Origin: Polaribacter filamentus
GTDB taxonomy: Bacteria; Bacteroidota; Bacteroidia; Flavobacteriales; Flavobacteriaceae
DNA: 64,000 nt
Direction of reading: 5' to 3'
Assembly: GCF_002943715.1 (NCBI RefSeq)
Contig: NZ_MQUA01000014.1
Location: forward strand, 1-64,000
In this document: positions 17,859-26,760 of the stretch, piece after piece
Position numbering within the stretch: the first letter of the stretch is position 1
How the letters are laid out: the number at the start of each line of letters is the position of its first letter
The notes under the pieces: generated by a model
What the model was told of the DNA's origin: nothing
Databases searched by the model: none
Seen by the model: only the letters and a program-made list of their open reading frames with translations
Made by a program: the position numbers and the translations under genes

Positions 17859-18878
17859 ATGTTAGATACAGTAAAAGAGCTTATTGGTGATGTAAAATCT
17901 TTTAAAGCAACAACAAAAGACGAAGTTGAGACTTTTAGAATTAAATATTTAGGTTCTAAAGGTTTATTAAAAGATTTATTTGCAGAATTTAAAAATGTGG
18001 ATGCCGCGTTGCGTAAAGATTTTGGACAAGCATTAAACAATTTAAAGGCCTCTGCAGAGTATAAAGTTGCTGAATTAACAGAAGCTTTAGAAAATTCTAC
18101 CAGCGAAAAATCTTTTTACGGAGATTTAACACGTCCGTCAGAACCAATAGAATTAGGTTCTAGACATCCAATTTCATTGGTTAGAAATCAAATTATTAAG
18201 GTTTTTAATAGAATTGGTTTTACTGTTTCTGAAGGGCCAGAAATTGAAGATGATTGGCACAACTTTACAGCGTTGAATTTGCCAGAATATCATCCTGCAA
18301 GGGACATGCAAGACACGTTCTTTATTGAGCAAAATCCAGATATTTTATTGCGTACACATACTTCTTCTGTGCAAGTGCGTTATATGGAAGAAAATAAACC
18401 GCCAATACGCACAATTTCTCCTGGAAGAGTTTTTAGAAACGAAGATATTTCTGCAAGAGCACATTGTATTTTTCATCAAGTAGAAGGTTTATATATTGAT
18501 ACTGATGTTTCTTTTGCTGATTTAAAACAAACACTTTTATACTTTACAAAAGAGATGTTTGGAAAGTCTAAAATTAGGTTAAGACCTTCTTATTTCCCTT
18601 TTACAGAGCCAAGTGCAGAAGTAGATATTTATTGGGGATTAGAAACAGAAACAGATTATAGAATTACAAAAGGTACCGGTTGGTTAGAAATTATGGGTTG
18701 TGGAATGGTCGATCCTAATGTATTGAAAAATGCCAATATTGATCCAACAAAATATTCTGGTTACGCTTTTGGAATGGGCATAGAACGTATTGCAATGTTA
18801 TTATATCAAATTCCTGATATTAGAATGTTTTACGAAAATGACAAACGTCTTTTAGAACAATTTAAATCAGTTATATAA
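17859..18878 (+). CDS. pheS: Phenylalanyl-tRNA synthetase alpha subunit
   Basis: The 339-aa class II subunit forms the catalytic half of PheRS with the beta subunit encoded elsewhere. The N-terminal coiled-coil region contains KYLGSKGLLK. Class II motifs are GPEIEDDWHNFTALNLPEYH, FRNEDISARAHCIFHQVEG and the motif-3 segment GMGIERIAMLLY near the C-terminus. The length is normal. The stop TAA shares its last A with the ATG of the next small gene, indicating translational coupling. Confidence 0.97.
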   Translation: MLDTVKELIGDVKSFKATTKDEVETFRIKYLGSKGLLKDLFAEFKNVDAALRKDFGQALNNLKASAEYKVAELTEALENSTSEKSFYGDLTRPSEPIELGSRHPISLVRNQIIKVFNRIGFTVSEGPEIEDDWHNFTALNLPEYHPARDMQDTFFIEQNPDILLRTHTSSVQVRYMEENKPPIRTISPGRVFRNEDISARAHCIFHQVEGLYIDTDVSFADLKQTLLYFTKEMFGKSKIRLRPSYFPFTEPSAEVDIYWGLETETDYRITKGTGWLEIMGCGMVDPNVLKNANIDPTKYSGYAFGMGIERIAMLLYQIPDIRMFYENDKRLLEQFKSVI

Positions 18879-19135
18879 TGAATTACTTTTCACAATTTTG
18901 GGACGAAAATAGAGATGATGAACATGCAGATTGGGGTTTCTCAACTTGGTATTTTGAAACGAACGATGCAGATGAAGTTTTAAAACAAATTACTGTTTAT
19001 AAAAACGGAAAAATTACCAAATATGATTTAGAAAATCAAGAAGATAAATTTGGTGGTTTGTGCGAAGGAACATTAACTATTGATGACTGTGATGGAGATG
19101 AAATTTCTAAAGAAAGTTTTTACGAGATCTGGTAG
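18878..19135 (+). CDS. Small acidic protein coupled to pheS (85 aa, possibly DUF6881-like)
   Basis: The start ATG overlaps the pheS stop by one base. The protein is acidic and aromatic-rich: ADWGFSTWYFETN, ITVYKNGKITKYDLENQEDKFGG, ending FYEIW. The W-x-Y/F-E and YxxGKxxKYD pattern resembles the small DUF6881-type proteins; this is a memory-based comparison. No membrane segment or signal is present. A link with tRNA synthetase function is possible only from gene position. Confidence 0.65.
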   Translation: MNYFSQFWDENRDDEHADWGFSTWYFETNDADEVLKQITVYKNGKITKYDLENQEDKFGGLCEGTLTIDDCDGDEISKESFYEIW

Positions 19136-19498
19136 TTTAAACCGAATTTAGTTCCTCTTTTTATAAAAAATTGCTTTATGCTGATAAAAAAATCTTTTTC
19201 TTCTTATTTCTAGTGTAGCTTTAATTATTTTTTGGATTGCATAATTTTCTCGAATTCATTAGTTTTATAAATCAAAAAAAAATCTTTGATTTTGATGACA
19301 CTTTCAATCTTTAATTTTTATCTAATAATTAGAGCGTTAAACAAAGAAAATAATTTAAAATAACAGTTTTAAAAACACATTAAACACGTTTAAGATTTTT
19401 ATAACTATCATTTAAAAGCCGATAATTCTATCGGCTTTTTTCTTTAACATTTTTTTTAACATTCGTTTGGTTCTGATTGTTCCGAACTAATTGTATCT
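19136..19498. other. Noncoding gap of about 360 bp
   Basis: No convincing gene was found on either strand. It holds the terminator at 19414-19442 and the promoter-like sequence of the following regulator gene. The rest is A/T-rich sequence with poly-A and poly-T runs. Confidence 0.6.
19414..19442 (+). terminator. Rho-independent terminator after pheS unit
   Basis: GCCGATA (19418-19424) pairs with TATCGGC (19429-19435) around the loop ATTC. It is preceded by AAAA and followed by a T-run. Confidence 0.8.
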
Positions 19499-19501
19499 TT
19501 G
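19467..19501 (+). promoter_or_regulatory. Promoter of the GbsR-type regulator/efflux operon
   Basis: An exact -7 box TATCTTTG lies at 19494-19501, with a TTG 24 bp upstream (19467-19469), close to the TTG-N(17-23)-TAnnTTTG pattern. The regulator ATG is at 19550. Confidence 0.45.
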
Positions 19502-19549
19502 AAAAGAATTTTATACCAATCTAAAAATTGGGTGTATAACAGCATAAAA

Positions 19550-20046
19550 ATGAACGAAAACATTTGCAAAGAAAAGATGGCTTTGGTTGAAAAACTAGGA
19601 GTGCATTTAGAAAAGAGAGAACAGCTAGCGCCTGTTGCTGCGCGTATTTTATCCTATATAATTCTTACCGGTAAAAAAGGAACCACTTTTGAAGATATGG
19701 TGAGTATTCTTTTTGCGAGTAAAAGTACCATCTCTACACATCTGAATCATTTACAAGACTTAAAGAAAATTCAGTATTTCACAAAAACAGGCGATCGTAA
19801 AAAATACTTTGTGATCAATAAAGACATTATCATTCAACATGTTGACCAAATAATCAGCAATTGGAAAGAAGTGCGTGAATTACATCTAGAAATAAAAAAC
19901 TATCAAGAAAACGAAAACAATCAAAAATCGAAAATAAAGAAGAAAAATTCGATTTAAATTTTCACAATGAATATATAAAATTTATAAATGAAGCTTCTGC
20001 TTCTATAGAGGAGTTAAGAGTAAAAATAATAGACAATCAAAAATAA
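19550..20046 (+). pseudogene. GbsR/MarR-type transcriptional regulator with frameshifted C-terminal tail
   Basis: The ATG at 19550 opens a winged-helix regulator: NICKEKMALVEKLGVHLEK, LAPVAARILSYIILTGKKG, SKSTISTHLNHLQDLKKIQYF, TGDRKKYF. Its frame ends at a TAA at 19955-19957 after an A-rich stretch, giving 135 aa. In the next frame the sequence continues FDLNFHNEYIKFINEASASIEEL to a TAA at 20046, which is the tail normal for flavobacterial homologues. One missing A in the run at 19943-19947 (or another A-run nearby) would explain it. The DNA-binding part is intact; the tail may aid dimerisation. It directly precedes the RND efflux genes and is probably their local repressor. Confidence 0.72.
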
Positions 20047-20055
20047 TAGACAATC
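20022..20055 (+). repeat. Perfect 17-bp tandem duplication
   Basis: The unit AAAAATAATAGACAATC occurs twice, back to back (20022-20038 and 20039-20055), at the end of the disrupted regulator gene and just before the efflux adaptor gene. It looks like a slippage duplication. Confidence 0.8.
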
Positions 20056-20082
20056 AATTTGATACTTAAACTAAGATAAAAA

Positions 20083-21216
20083 ATGAAACATACTAAATTA
20101 ATAATATTACTAGCACTAAGTAGCTTTTTACTTATTTTAAATTGTACCAATAAACAAGAAAATAATGTAGCTTTAAACCAAGCGCCACCTGCAGCTTTTC
20201 CTGTATCGCAAATGCAACCTAAAACGGTAACGGGTTATCAAGAATACCCAACAAGTATAGAAGGTTTAATAAACACTGAGGTTAGCCCAAAAACTTCAGG
20301 TTATATTCAAAAAGTATTTGTTGATGAAGGTCAAAAAGTAAAAAAAGGACAAGTATTGTTTCAATTAGAAACACAATCATTAAATCAAGATGCCGGCGCT
20401 GCAAAAGCACGTATTAATGTGGCACAAATTGAAGTTGATAAACTAATTCCGTTAGTAGAAAAAAACATTATTAGTGCTGTTCAATTAGAAACTGCCAAAG
20501 CTAATTTAGCGCAAGCAAAAGCCAATTACAGCAGTGTTTCTGCAAGTATTGGATATGCTAGAATTAAAAGTCCTATTGATGGCAATATCGGTGCAATTAA
20601 TTTTAGAGAAGGTGCATTAATTGGTGTAAATGATCCTATCCCATTAACTTCTGTAAGTAATATTACACAAGTGTATGCCTTCTTTAGCTTAACGGAAACG
20701 CAATATTTAGACTTTTTACAAAATTCAGAAGGTAAAAATGTATCAGAAAAACTAGCAAATTTTCCTTCGGTTAATTTAATTCTTGCTAACGGAAACATGT
20801 ATGCCGAAAAAGGTAAAATTCAAACAAGTACAAAACAAATCAATCAAAATACAGGAACCGTAAGTTTAAGAGCTGTCTTTAATAATCCTACTCAATTACT
20901 AACAAATGGTAATAGTGGTAAAATTCAAATTCCTATTATTTATAAAAATGTTACTGTAATTCCGCAAGTAGCAACTTATGAGCAACAGGGTAACATCATG
21001 CTGTATAAATTAGGTAAAGAGAATAAGGTCTCAAATACAATTGTTAAAGTAAAAGCAGCAATAGATAACCTATATGTTATAGAATCTGGTGTAGATCTAA
21101 ACGATAAAATTATTGTTTCTGGTGTGGGCAAATTAAGAGACGGAATGACTATCTCTCCGCAAGAAACTTCTTTTGAAGAAGCAATTAAACCTATAGCAAC
21201 ATTATTTAAAAACTAG
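20083..21216 (+). CDS. RND efflux periplasmic adaptor (membrane fusion protein)
   Basis: The 377-aa adaptor is of the AcrA/MexA type. The N-terminus is a signal peptide with lipobox-like LILNC (Cys 21), so it is probably a lipid-anchored periplasmic protein. The lipoyl-like hairpin halves are VSPKTSGYIQKVFVDEGQKVKKGQVLFQLE and ARIKSPIDGNIGAINFREGALIG. An alpha-hairpin lies between them (residues 100-150), and a beta-barrel domain follows with FPSVNLILANGN. It bridges the inner-membrane pump and outer-membrane channel encoded next, in one operon with 13 bp to the pump gene. Confidence 0.93.
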   Translation: MKHTKLIILLALSSFLLILNCTNKQENNVALNQAPPAAFPVSQMQPKTVTGYQEYPTSIEGLINTEVSPKTSGYIQKVFVDEGQKVKKGQVLFQLETQSLNQDAGAAKARINVAQIEVDKLIPLVEKNIISAVQLETAKANLAQAKANYSSVSASIGYARIKSPIDGNIGAINFREGALIGVNDPIPLTSVSNITQVYAFFSLTETQYLDFLQNSEGKNVSEKLANFPSVNLILANGNMYAEKGKIQTSTKQINQNTGTVSLRAVFNNPTQLLTNGNSGKIQIPIIYKNVTVIPQVATYEQQGNIMLYKLGKENKVSNTIVKVKAAIDNLYVIESGVDLNDKIIVSGVGKLRDGMTISPQETSFEEAIKPIATLFKN

Positions 21217-21229
21217 AACCCCATAGATT

Positions 21230-24200
21230 ATGTTAAAAACATTTATTGAAAGACCCGTGCTTTCAACGGTAATTTCTATTATCATAGTTGTACTTGGTAT
21301 CATAAGTATATCAAGTTTACCAATAGAGGAATACCCAGATATTGCACCACCTACAATTAAAGTAATTGCTTCATATCCTGGTGCCAATGCAGAAACCGTT
21401 TTAGAAAGTGTAATTATACCTATTGAAGAGCAAATTAATGGTGCAGAAGGTATGGATTATATTACCTCTACCGCATCTAATACAGGTACCGCAGAAATTA
21501 CCGTATATTTTAATCAAGAGGTAGATGCAGATATTGCTGCTGTAAACGTTCAAAATCGTGTAGCAAGAGCAAACCCGTTATTGCCACAAGAAGTTATTCA
21601 AACAGGTGTAACAACTCAAAAGCAAGAAACAAGTGCTTTAATGTTTATATCTATGTATTCTGAAAATGAGGAATACGATGCTACATTTATTCAGAATTAC
21701 TTAAAAATAAACGTTATTCCTGGCTTACAACGTATTAGTGGTGTTGGAGATGTTAGTGTATTCTCACAACAAGATTATGCGATGCGTATTTGGCTAAAAC
21801 CAGAGAAATTAGCCGCTTATAATTTAATACCTTCAGACATTACAGCAGCTTTGCGAGAACAAAACTTAGAAGCAGCTGCAGGATCTTTAGGTCAGAATAA
21901 TGGCGAAGCATTTTCATATACACTAACTTATAGTGGTCGTTTTAAAGAAGAAAAACAATATGGAGATATTGTTATTAAAGCCATAGGAAATGGTCAGTTC
22001 CTACGTTTAAATGATGTTGCTAAAATAGAATTAGATGCGCAATCTTATGCGTCTAACGCAATGAGTTTAGGAAATCCTGCCGTATTTATGGGGATTTTTC
22101 AAACAAAAGGTTCGAATGCAAAAGAAATTATAGAAAACATTAAAACTACTTTAAAAAGCGTTAAAAAAGACCTACCTACGGGATTAAATATTTTTATCCC
22201 TTATGATACCAGTTTGTTTTTAAATGCATCTATAAATAAAGTAATCACTACTTTATTGGAGGCTTTTATATTGGTTTTTTTAGTAGTATTTCTATTTTTA
22301 CAAGATTTTAGATCTACGTTAATTCCTGCAATTGCAGTGCCTGTTTCTATTATTGGTACTTTCTTTTTCTTGAATGTCTTTGGATACTCAATTAACTTAT
22401 TAACACTATTTGCATTAGTGCTCGCAATTGGTATTGTGGTGGATGACGCTATTGTAGTTGTAGAAGCCGTCCATGCCAAGATTGATGAAGGAGAAAAAAA
22501 TGCTAAGAAAGCAACACTAACGGCAATGAATGAAATTTCTGGCGCTATTGTCTCTATTACGTTGGTAATGGCAGCGGTATTTATTCCGGTAACATTTATT
22601 TCTGGACCAACAGGAGTTTTTTATGAGCAATTTGGAGTTACTTTAATTATCGCGATTCTTATTTCTGCAGTAAATGCTTTAACGTTAAGTCCGGCGTTGT
22701 GTGCTTTATTATTAAAAACACATAAAGAAGATGAAGAAATAAAAGGTAAAAGTCCATTAAAACGTTTTTACACGCTTTTTAATCGCGGATTTAGTGCTAC
22801 AGTAGAAAGATACGGTAAATCACTTCAGTTTTTATTCAAAAGAAAATGGATACCAGTTTTACTATTAGTTTTAGCTGTTGTCGGAATTTTCTGGACATCT
22901 CAAAATACGCCAACAGGTTTTGTTCCTAACGAAGATCGAGGAATTATTTTTGCAAATATCGAGTTACCAGTGGGTGCTTCTTTAGATAGAACAAATGCTG
23001 TTACAAAAGATTTGTACAAAAAAATAAATGGTATTGAGGGTATTGTAGGTGTAAACTTTATTAATGGTAGAAGTTTAATTAGCGGAGCTGGTAGTAATTA
23101 CGGTTTCGGAATTATAAAATTAGCAGATTGGGCAGATCGTGAAGATCCATCAACATCTGTGCAAGCAATTACAGGTAAATTATTTGGAGTTGTATCAACA
23201 ATGCCAGAAGCAAATATTATTTTCTTCTCGCCACCAAGTATTCGTGGTTTTGGAAACTCCGGAGGTTTTGAGGTGAATTTACTAGATAAATTTGGCGGAG
23301 AATTTAAAGATTTAGATAAAGTGAATACAGAATTTGCGATGGCAATTATGAGTCATCCAGAAATTAAATATGCACAATCGTCTTTCAACACAAATTATCC
23401 ACAATACGAAATGGAAATTAATGTGCCTTTAGCGAAAGAAAAAGGGGTTCCTATTAATAGTATATTCTCAACATTACAAGGGTATATTGGTGGCGTGTAT
23501 GCATCCGATTTTTCGAAATTCGGAAAACAATTTAGAGTGTACATTCAAGCTCTGCCAAATGATAGAGCGAGTGTAGATGATTTAAATAGTATGTATGTAA
23601 GAACAAGTTCTGGTGAAATGGCACCAATTACGCAGTTTGTAAAATTAGAACGTGTATATGGCCCACAATCGGTAACACGTTTCAACTTATTTAATTCTAC
23701 AACCATAACAGGTGCAACAAACGATGGTTTTAGTACAGGTGATGCTATTAGAATTATTGAAGAAGAAGTGGTAAAATTACCAAGTAATTACACCATTGCA
23801 TACTCTGGTTTAACACGAGAAGAAGTAAATGCAGATAACCAAACCTTATTTATTTTTGCATTGAGTATTTTATTTGTGTATTTCTTATTAAGTGCACAAT
23901 ATGAAAGTTATTTATTACCACTTGCTGTAATATTATCACTTCCGTTTGGTGTATTTGGGGCCTATATTAGTACGTATTTCTTCGGATTAGAAAACAACAT
24001 TTATTTCCAAATTGCTTTAATTATGTTGATTGGTCTGCTCGCCAAAAATGCCATCTTAATTGTAGAGTTTGCATTGCAGCGAAGAAAAAATGGAGAAAGC
24101 ATTGTTGATGCAGCTATCCACGGAGCAAAAGCCCGTTTACGTCCTATTTTAATGATCTCGTTTGCCTTTATTTTAGGATTAATGCCTTTAGTTTTAGCAA

Positions 24201-24373
24201 AAGGTGTTGGTTCGGAAGGAAACAATTCTATTGGTACAGGTGCCGCAGGCGGAATGCTGATAGGAACGGTTTTAGGAGTATTTGTGATTCCTATTTTATT
24301 TATATTCTTTCAATGGTTGCAAGAAAAAGTTTCTAGCAAACCAGCAGTCATCGCTCAACAAAATGAAGATTAA
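21230..24373 (+). CDS. RND multidrug efflux pump, HAE1/AcrB type
   Basis: The 1047-aa inner-membrane, proton-driven transporter begins MLKTFIERPVLSTVISIIIVVLG, the typical RND first helix. It has 12 predicted membrane helices in the 1+5+1+5 plan with two large periplasmic loops. Helix 4 carries GIVVDDAIVVVEAV, with the Asp pair needed for proton relay. The full length matches AcrB/MexB. The stop overlaps the outer-membrane factor start by 11 bp. Likely substrates are drugs, detergents or other amphiphiles; the sequence does not show which. Confidence 0.95.
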   Translation: MLKTFIERPVLSTVISIIIVVLGIISISSLPIEEYPDIAPPTIKVIASYPGANAETVLESVIIPIEEQINGAEGMDYITSTASNTGTAEITVYFNQEVDADIAAVNVQNRVARANPLLPQEVIQTGVTTQKQETSALMFISMYSENEEYDATFIQNYLKINVIPGLQRISGVGDVSVFSQQDYAMRIWLKPEKLAAYNLIPSDITAALREQNLEAAAGSLGQNNGEAFSYTLTYSGRFKEEKQYGDIVIKAIGNGQFLRLNDVAKIELDAQSYASNAMSLGNPAVFMGIFQTKGSNAKEIIENIKTTLKSVKKDLPTGLNIFIPYDTSLFLNASINKVITTLLEAFILVFLVVFLFLQDFRSTLIPAIAVPVSIIGTFFFLNVFGYSINLLTLFALVLAIGIVVDDAIVVVEAVHAKIDEGEKNAKKATLTAMNEISGAIVSITLVMAAVFIPVTFISGPTGVFYEQFGVTLIIAILISAVNALTLSPALCALLLKTHKEDEEIKGKSPLKRFYTLFNRGFSATVERYGKSLQFLFKRKWIPVLLLVLAVVGIFWTSQNTPTGFVPNEDRGIIFANIELPVGASLDRTNAVTKDLYKKINGIEGIVGVNFINGRSLISGAGSNYGFGIIKLADWADREDPSTSVQAITGKLFGVVSTMPEANIIFFSPPSIRGFGNSGGFEVNLLDKFGGEFKDLDKVNTEFAMAIMSHPEIKYAQSSFNTNYPQYEMEINVPLAKEKGVPINSIFSTLQGYIGGVYASDFSKFGKQFRVYIQALPNDRASVDDLNSMYVRTSSGEMAPITQFVKLERVYGPQSVTRFNLFNSTTITGATNDGFSTGDAIRIIEEEVVKLPSNYTIAYSGLTREEVNADNQTLFIFALSILFVYFLLSAQYESYLLPLAVILSLPFGVFGAYISTYFFGLENNIYFQIALIMLIGLLAKNAILIVEFALQRRKNGESIVDAAIHGAKARLRPILMISFAFILGLMPLVLAKGVGSEGNNSIGTGAAGGMLIGTVLGVFVIPILFIFFQWLQEKVSSKPAVIAQQNED

Positions 24374-25793
24374 TTATATGATATCAATTATAAAAAATAT
24401 ACGCCTTCAAAAAGGACTCGTTTTAACCGTAATGGTTTTTACATTACAAAGTTGTTTTGTTGCTAAAGAGTACACAAGACCAGAAGTTACAGAAACCCAA
24501 AACTTGTACAGAACAGATAATTTGCCATCAGATAGTATATCTATGGCAGCTATATCTTGGAAAACCTTGTTTACAGACAGCTATTTAAATCAGTATATAG
24601 AAGAAGGGCTGCAAAATAATATGGATGTTCGTATTGCTATTCAACAAATGATAGCGGCACAAGCGTATGCAAAACAAGGTAATGCTGGTTTTTTACCTTC
24701 GGTTAGTATCGGCGCAAATGCAACGCATCAAGAACTTTCAAAAAACAGTCAATTTGGATCCTTATTTAGCGGAGGAATAGATCAGTACGATATTACTGCA
24801 AATCTATCTTGGGAAGCAGATGTTTGGGGAAAAATTAGAAGTAATAAACGTGCTTTTGCCGCAAATTACTTGCAAAATGTTGCTGCACATCAAGCGGTAA
24901 AAACGCAATTAATTTCTAGCATTGCTATTACCTATTATCAACTTTTGGCTCTAGACGCGCAATTAGAAATCACCCAAAAAACTATTGAGTCTCGCAAAAA
25001 TGGTGTGGAAACCATTAAAGCTTTAAAGGATGCAGGTTTAACAAATCAGGTTGCTGTAGATCAAAATATTGCACAGTACAAAAGTGCAAGAGCATTGGAG
25101 GTAGATATTGAAACCGCTCTTTTTAAAACTGAAAATACATTGAGTATTTTACTAGGAAAAAGTCCACACAAAATTGAAAGAAGTCGCTTAACAAATCAAA
25201 CCATAGATACCGATTTAAAACTAGGCGTTCCAGCAACTTTATTAAGTAACAGACCAGATGTTATGGCTGCTGAATATAATTTAATTCAGTCTTTCGAATT
25301 AACAAATATAGCTAGAAGTAATTTTTATCCATCGCTAAAATTAACTGCTTCTGGAGGTTTTCAAAGTTTAGAGCTAGATAAATTAATAAGTGTAAACTCT
25401 TTGTTTACGACAATTATAGGTGGTTTAACACAGCCTATATTTAATAAACGAACCTTAAAAACGCAAAAAGAAGTGGCGCTATCGCAACAAGAGCAATCGT
25501 TACTTCAGTTTAAAAAAGCATTATTAGTTGCAGGTAGCGAAGTTTCTAACGCTTTATTTACGTATAAGTCTGAAACTAAAAAATTCGAATTTAGAAAGAA
25601 TGAAGTGGAGGCATTACGACAAGCAGAACAAAATTCTGATGAGTTACTAAAAAACGGGTATGCTACATATTTAGATTTATTATTAGCTAGACAAAGTGCT
25701 TTAAGTGCAGAGCTTAATATTATTGACAGCCAGCTACAACAATTAGTTTCTATTGTATATTTATATGAAGCTTTAGGAGGCGGATGGCAGTAA
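24363..25793 (+). CDS. Outer membrane efflux channel, NodT/OprM family lipoprotein
   Basis: The 476-aa TolC-like channel completes the tripartite pump. The N-terminus has a hydrophobic stretch and lipobox TLQSC. Typical marks are W-K-T-LFTDSYLNQYIEEGLQNNMDV, the paired ATGs of the helical barrel, SNRPDVMAAEYNLIQSF and NGYATYLDLLLARQSAL. Met1 (24363) or Met6 (24378) may be the start; the first overlaps the pump gene by 11 bp. It is the last gene of the efflux operon. Confidence 0.92.
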   Translation: MKINYMISIIKNIRLQKGLVLTVMVFTLQSCFVAKEYTRPEVTETQNLYRTDNLPSDSISMAAISWKTLFTDSYLNQYIEEGLQNNMDVRIAIQQMIAAQAYAKQGNAGFLPSVSIGANATHQELSKNSQFGSLFSGGIDQYDITANLSWEADVWGKIRSNKRAFAANYLQNVAAHQAVKTQLISSIAITYYQLLALDAQLEITQKTIESRKNGVETIKALKDAGLTNQVAVDQNIAQYKSARALEVDIETALFKTENTLSILLGKSPHKIERSRLTNQTIDTDLKLGVPATLLSNRPDVMAAEYNLIQSFELTNIARSNFYPSLKLTASGGFQSLELDKLISVNSLFTTIIGGLTQPIFNKRTLKTQKEVALSQQEQSLLQFKKALLVAGSEVSNALFTYKSETKKFEFRKNEVEALRQAEQNSDELLKNGYATYLDLLLARQSALSAELNIIDSQLQQLVSIVYLYEALGGGWQ

Positions 25794-26032
25794 TTTAATT
25801 TAAAGAATACTAATCAATTTAAATTTTGAGTCCTATTTTAGTTGCAACAAATTCTTCTAAAACATCTAATAATTCAGTATAATGCTCTACTACAAAAATT
25901 CTCAACTTGACATCCCTAAAAGACCATTTGCTTCGAGTGAATATGAAAAAAGAGTATCTTCGTAAAAATCTAAGCGATTGTAGTGCGCCAAATTACAAAA
26001 ACGCAAACAAATTGTTTTCTTGATTATTTTTT
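25794..26032. other. Noncoding gap with an unexplained open minus-strand stretch
   Basis: On the minus strand about 53 codons are open from near 25990 to a TAA at about 25830, including RSKWSFRDVKLRIFVVEHYTE split by no stop, but with no ATG start. It may be a relic of a gene or part of a dispersed intergenic repeat. No function is claimed. Confidence 0.3.
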
Positions 26033-26428
26033 ATGAAAAAAGACATTCAAATACCCGAAGTTACAGACGTAGAAATTGCCGTTGTTTATGAATACAATGC
26101 TATTTATAGAACGGATGATTGGAATGTGTACATTATCAATAATAAAAATGTTGATTTAGAAATGATTGTAATTGTTACTCAGGGTTTTTCTGATACAAAA
26201 ATCACCTCTTTATTCCGTAAAAAAATTGATGTGCTACCAGCAAACTCTTTTGCTAAAATTGAATTAATTCAGCCCGAATTATTTACACTAAACAACCGCT
26301 TTCAAGTTACTTTTTTTGAAGGAAATGTCTTGTTCGAAAAAACATTCACCTTTAAAGAAAACGCGATTAAAGAAGGAGCTTTGCGAATGCTTCCTGAATT
26401 GCAAAAACGTGGAATTTTAGCGAGTTAA
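26033..26428 (+). CDS. Conserved hypothetical protein (131 aa)
   Basis: The soluble 131-aa protein has no signal peptide or membrane segment. It is probably beta-rich: IAVVYEYNAIYRTDDWNVYIINN, MIVIVTQGF, VTFFEGNVLFEKTFTF. It ends with a helix, MLPELQKRGILAS. I recognise it as a type of small conserved Bacteroidota protein without known function. It stands alone, followed by a repeat-rich gap. Confidence 0.65.
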   Translation: MKKDIQIPEVTDVEIAVVYEYNAIYRTDDWNVYIINNKNVDLEMIVIVTQGFSDTKITSLFRKKIDVLPANSFAKIELIQPELFTLNNRFQVTFFEGNVLFEKTFTFKENAIKEGALRMLPELQKRGILAS

Positions 26429-26499
26429 AAGTTCTCTACACTTTTTTATCCTTACTTTTTTCAATAAAAAAACTCGAACTAACAGGTGTTTTATTCTTG

Positions 26500-26760
26500 C
26501 TATATTATTGCGAGAAACGAAGCAATTTCTTTCTTACAGCCCAAAAAAACTTCACTTAAAAATAAGTAAGATTGTTCTAGAATAACAAACTTTTCTTAAA
26601 GAAGCCCGCGTTAGCGATTGAAGCATTGTTTGAGCTCTTTTATGACGAACGAATAAAAAGCGATTGCGGAAAGCGCGACCCTTGTGGTAACGCCCAAATT
26701 CTTAAAAAAATTCGTCATTCAATTCAACAGTTTACTTCGTCATTCTTCCTCGCAATGACG
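26500..26760. repeat. Cluster of intergenic repeats, including an inverted pair of ATTGCGAG-type words
   Basis: This gap holds ATTGCGAGAAACGAAGCAAT (26506-26525 region) and, near 26738-26760, a hairpin with CGTCATT and AATGACG arms that contains CCTCGCAATGACG, the reverse of the same word. Between them lies a GC-richer stretch (about 26605-26700: GCCCGCGTTAGCGATTG, AAAGCGATTGCGGAAAGCGCG). These resemble dispersed intergenic repeats of flavobacterial genomes as far as I recall. An open frame across it into the antiporter gene is not a gene. Confidence 0.5.
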
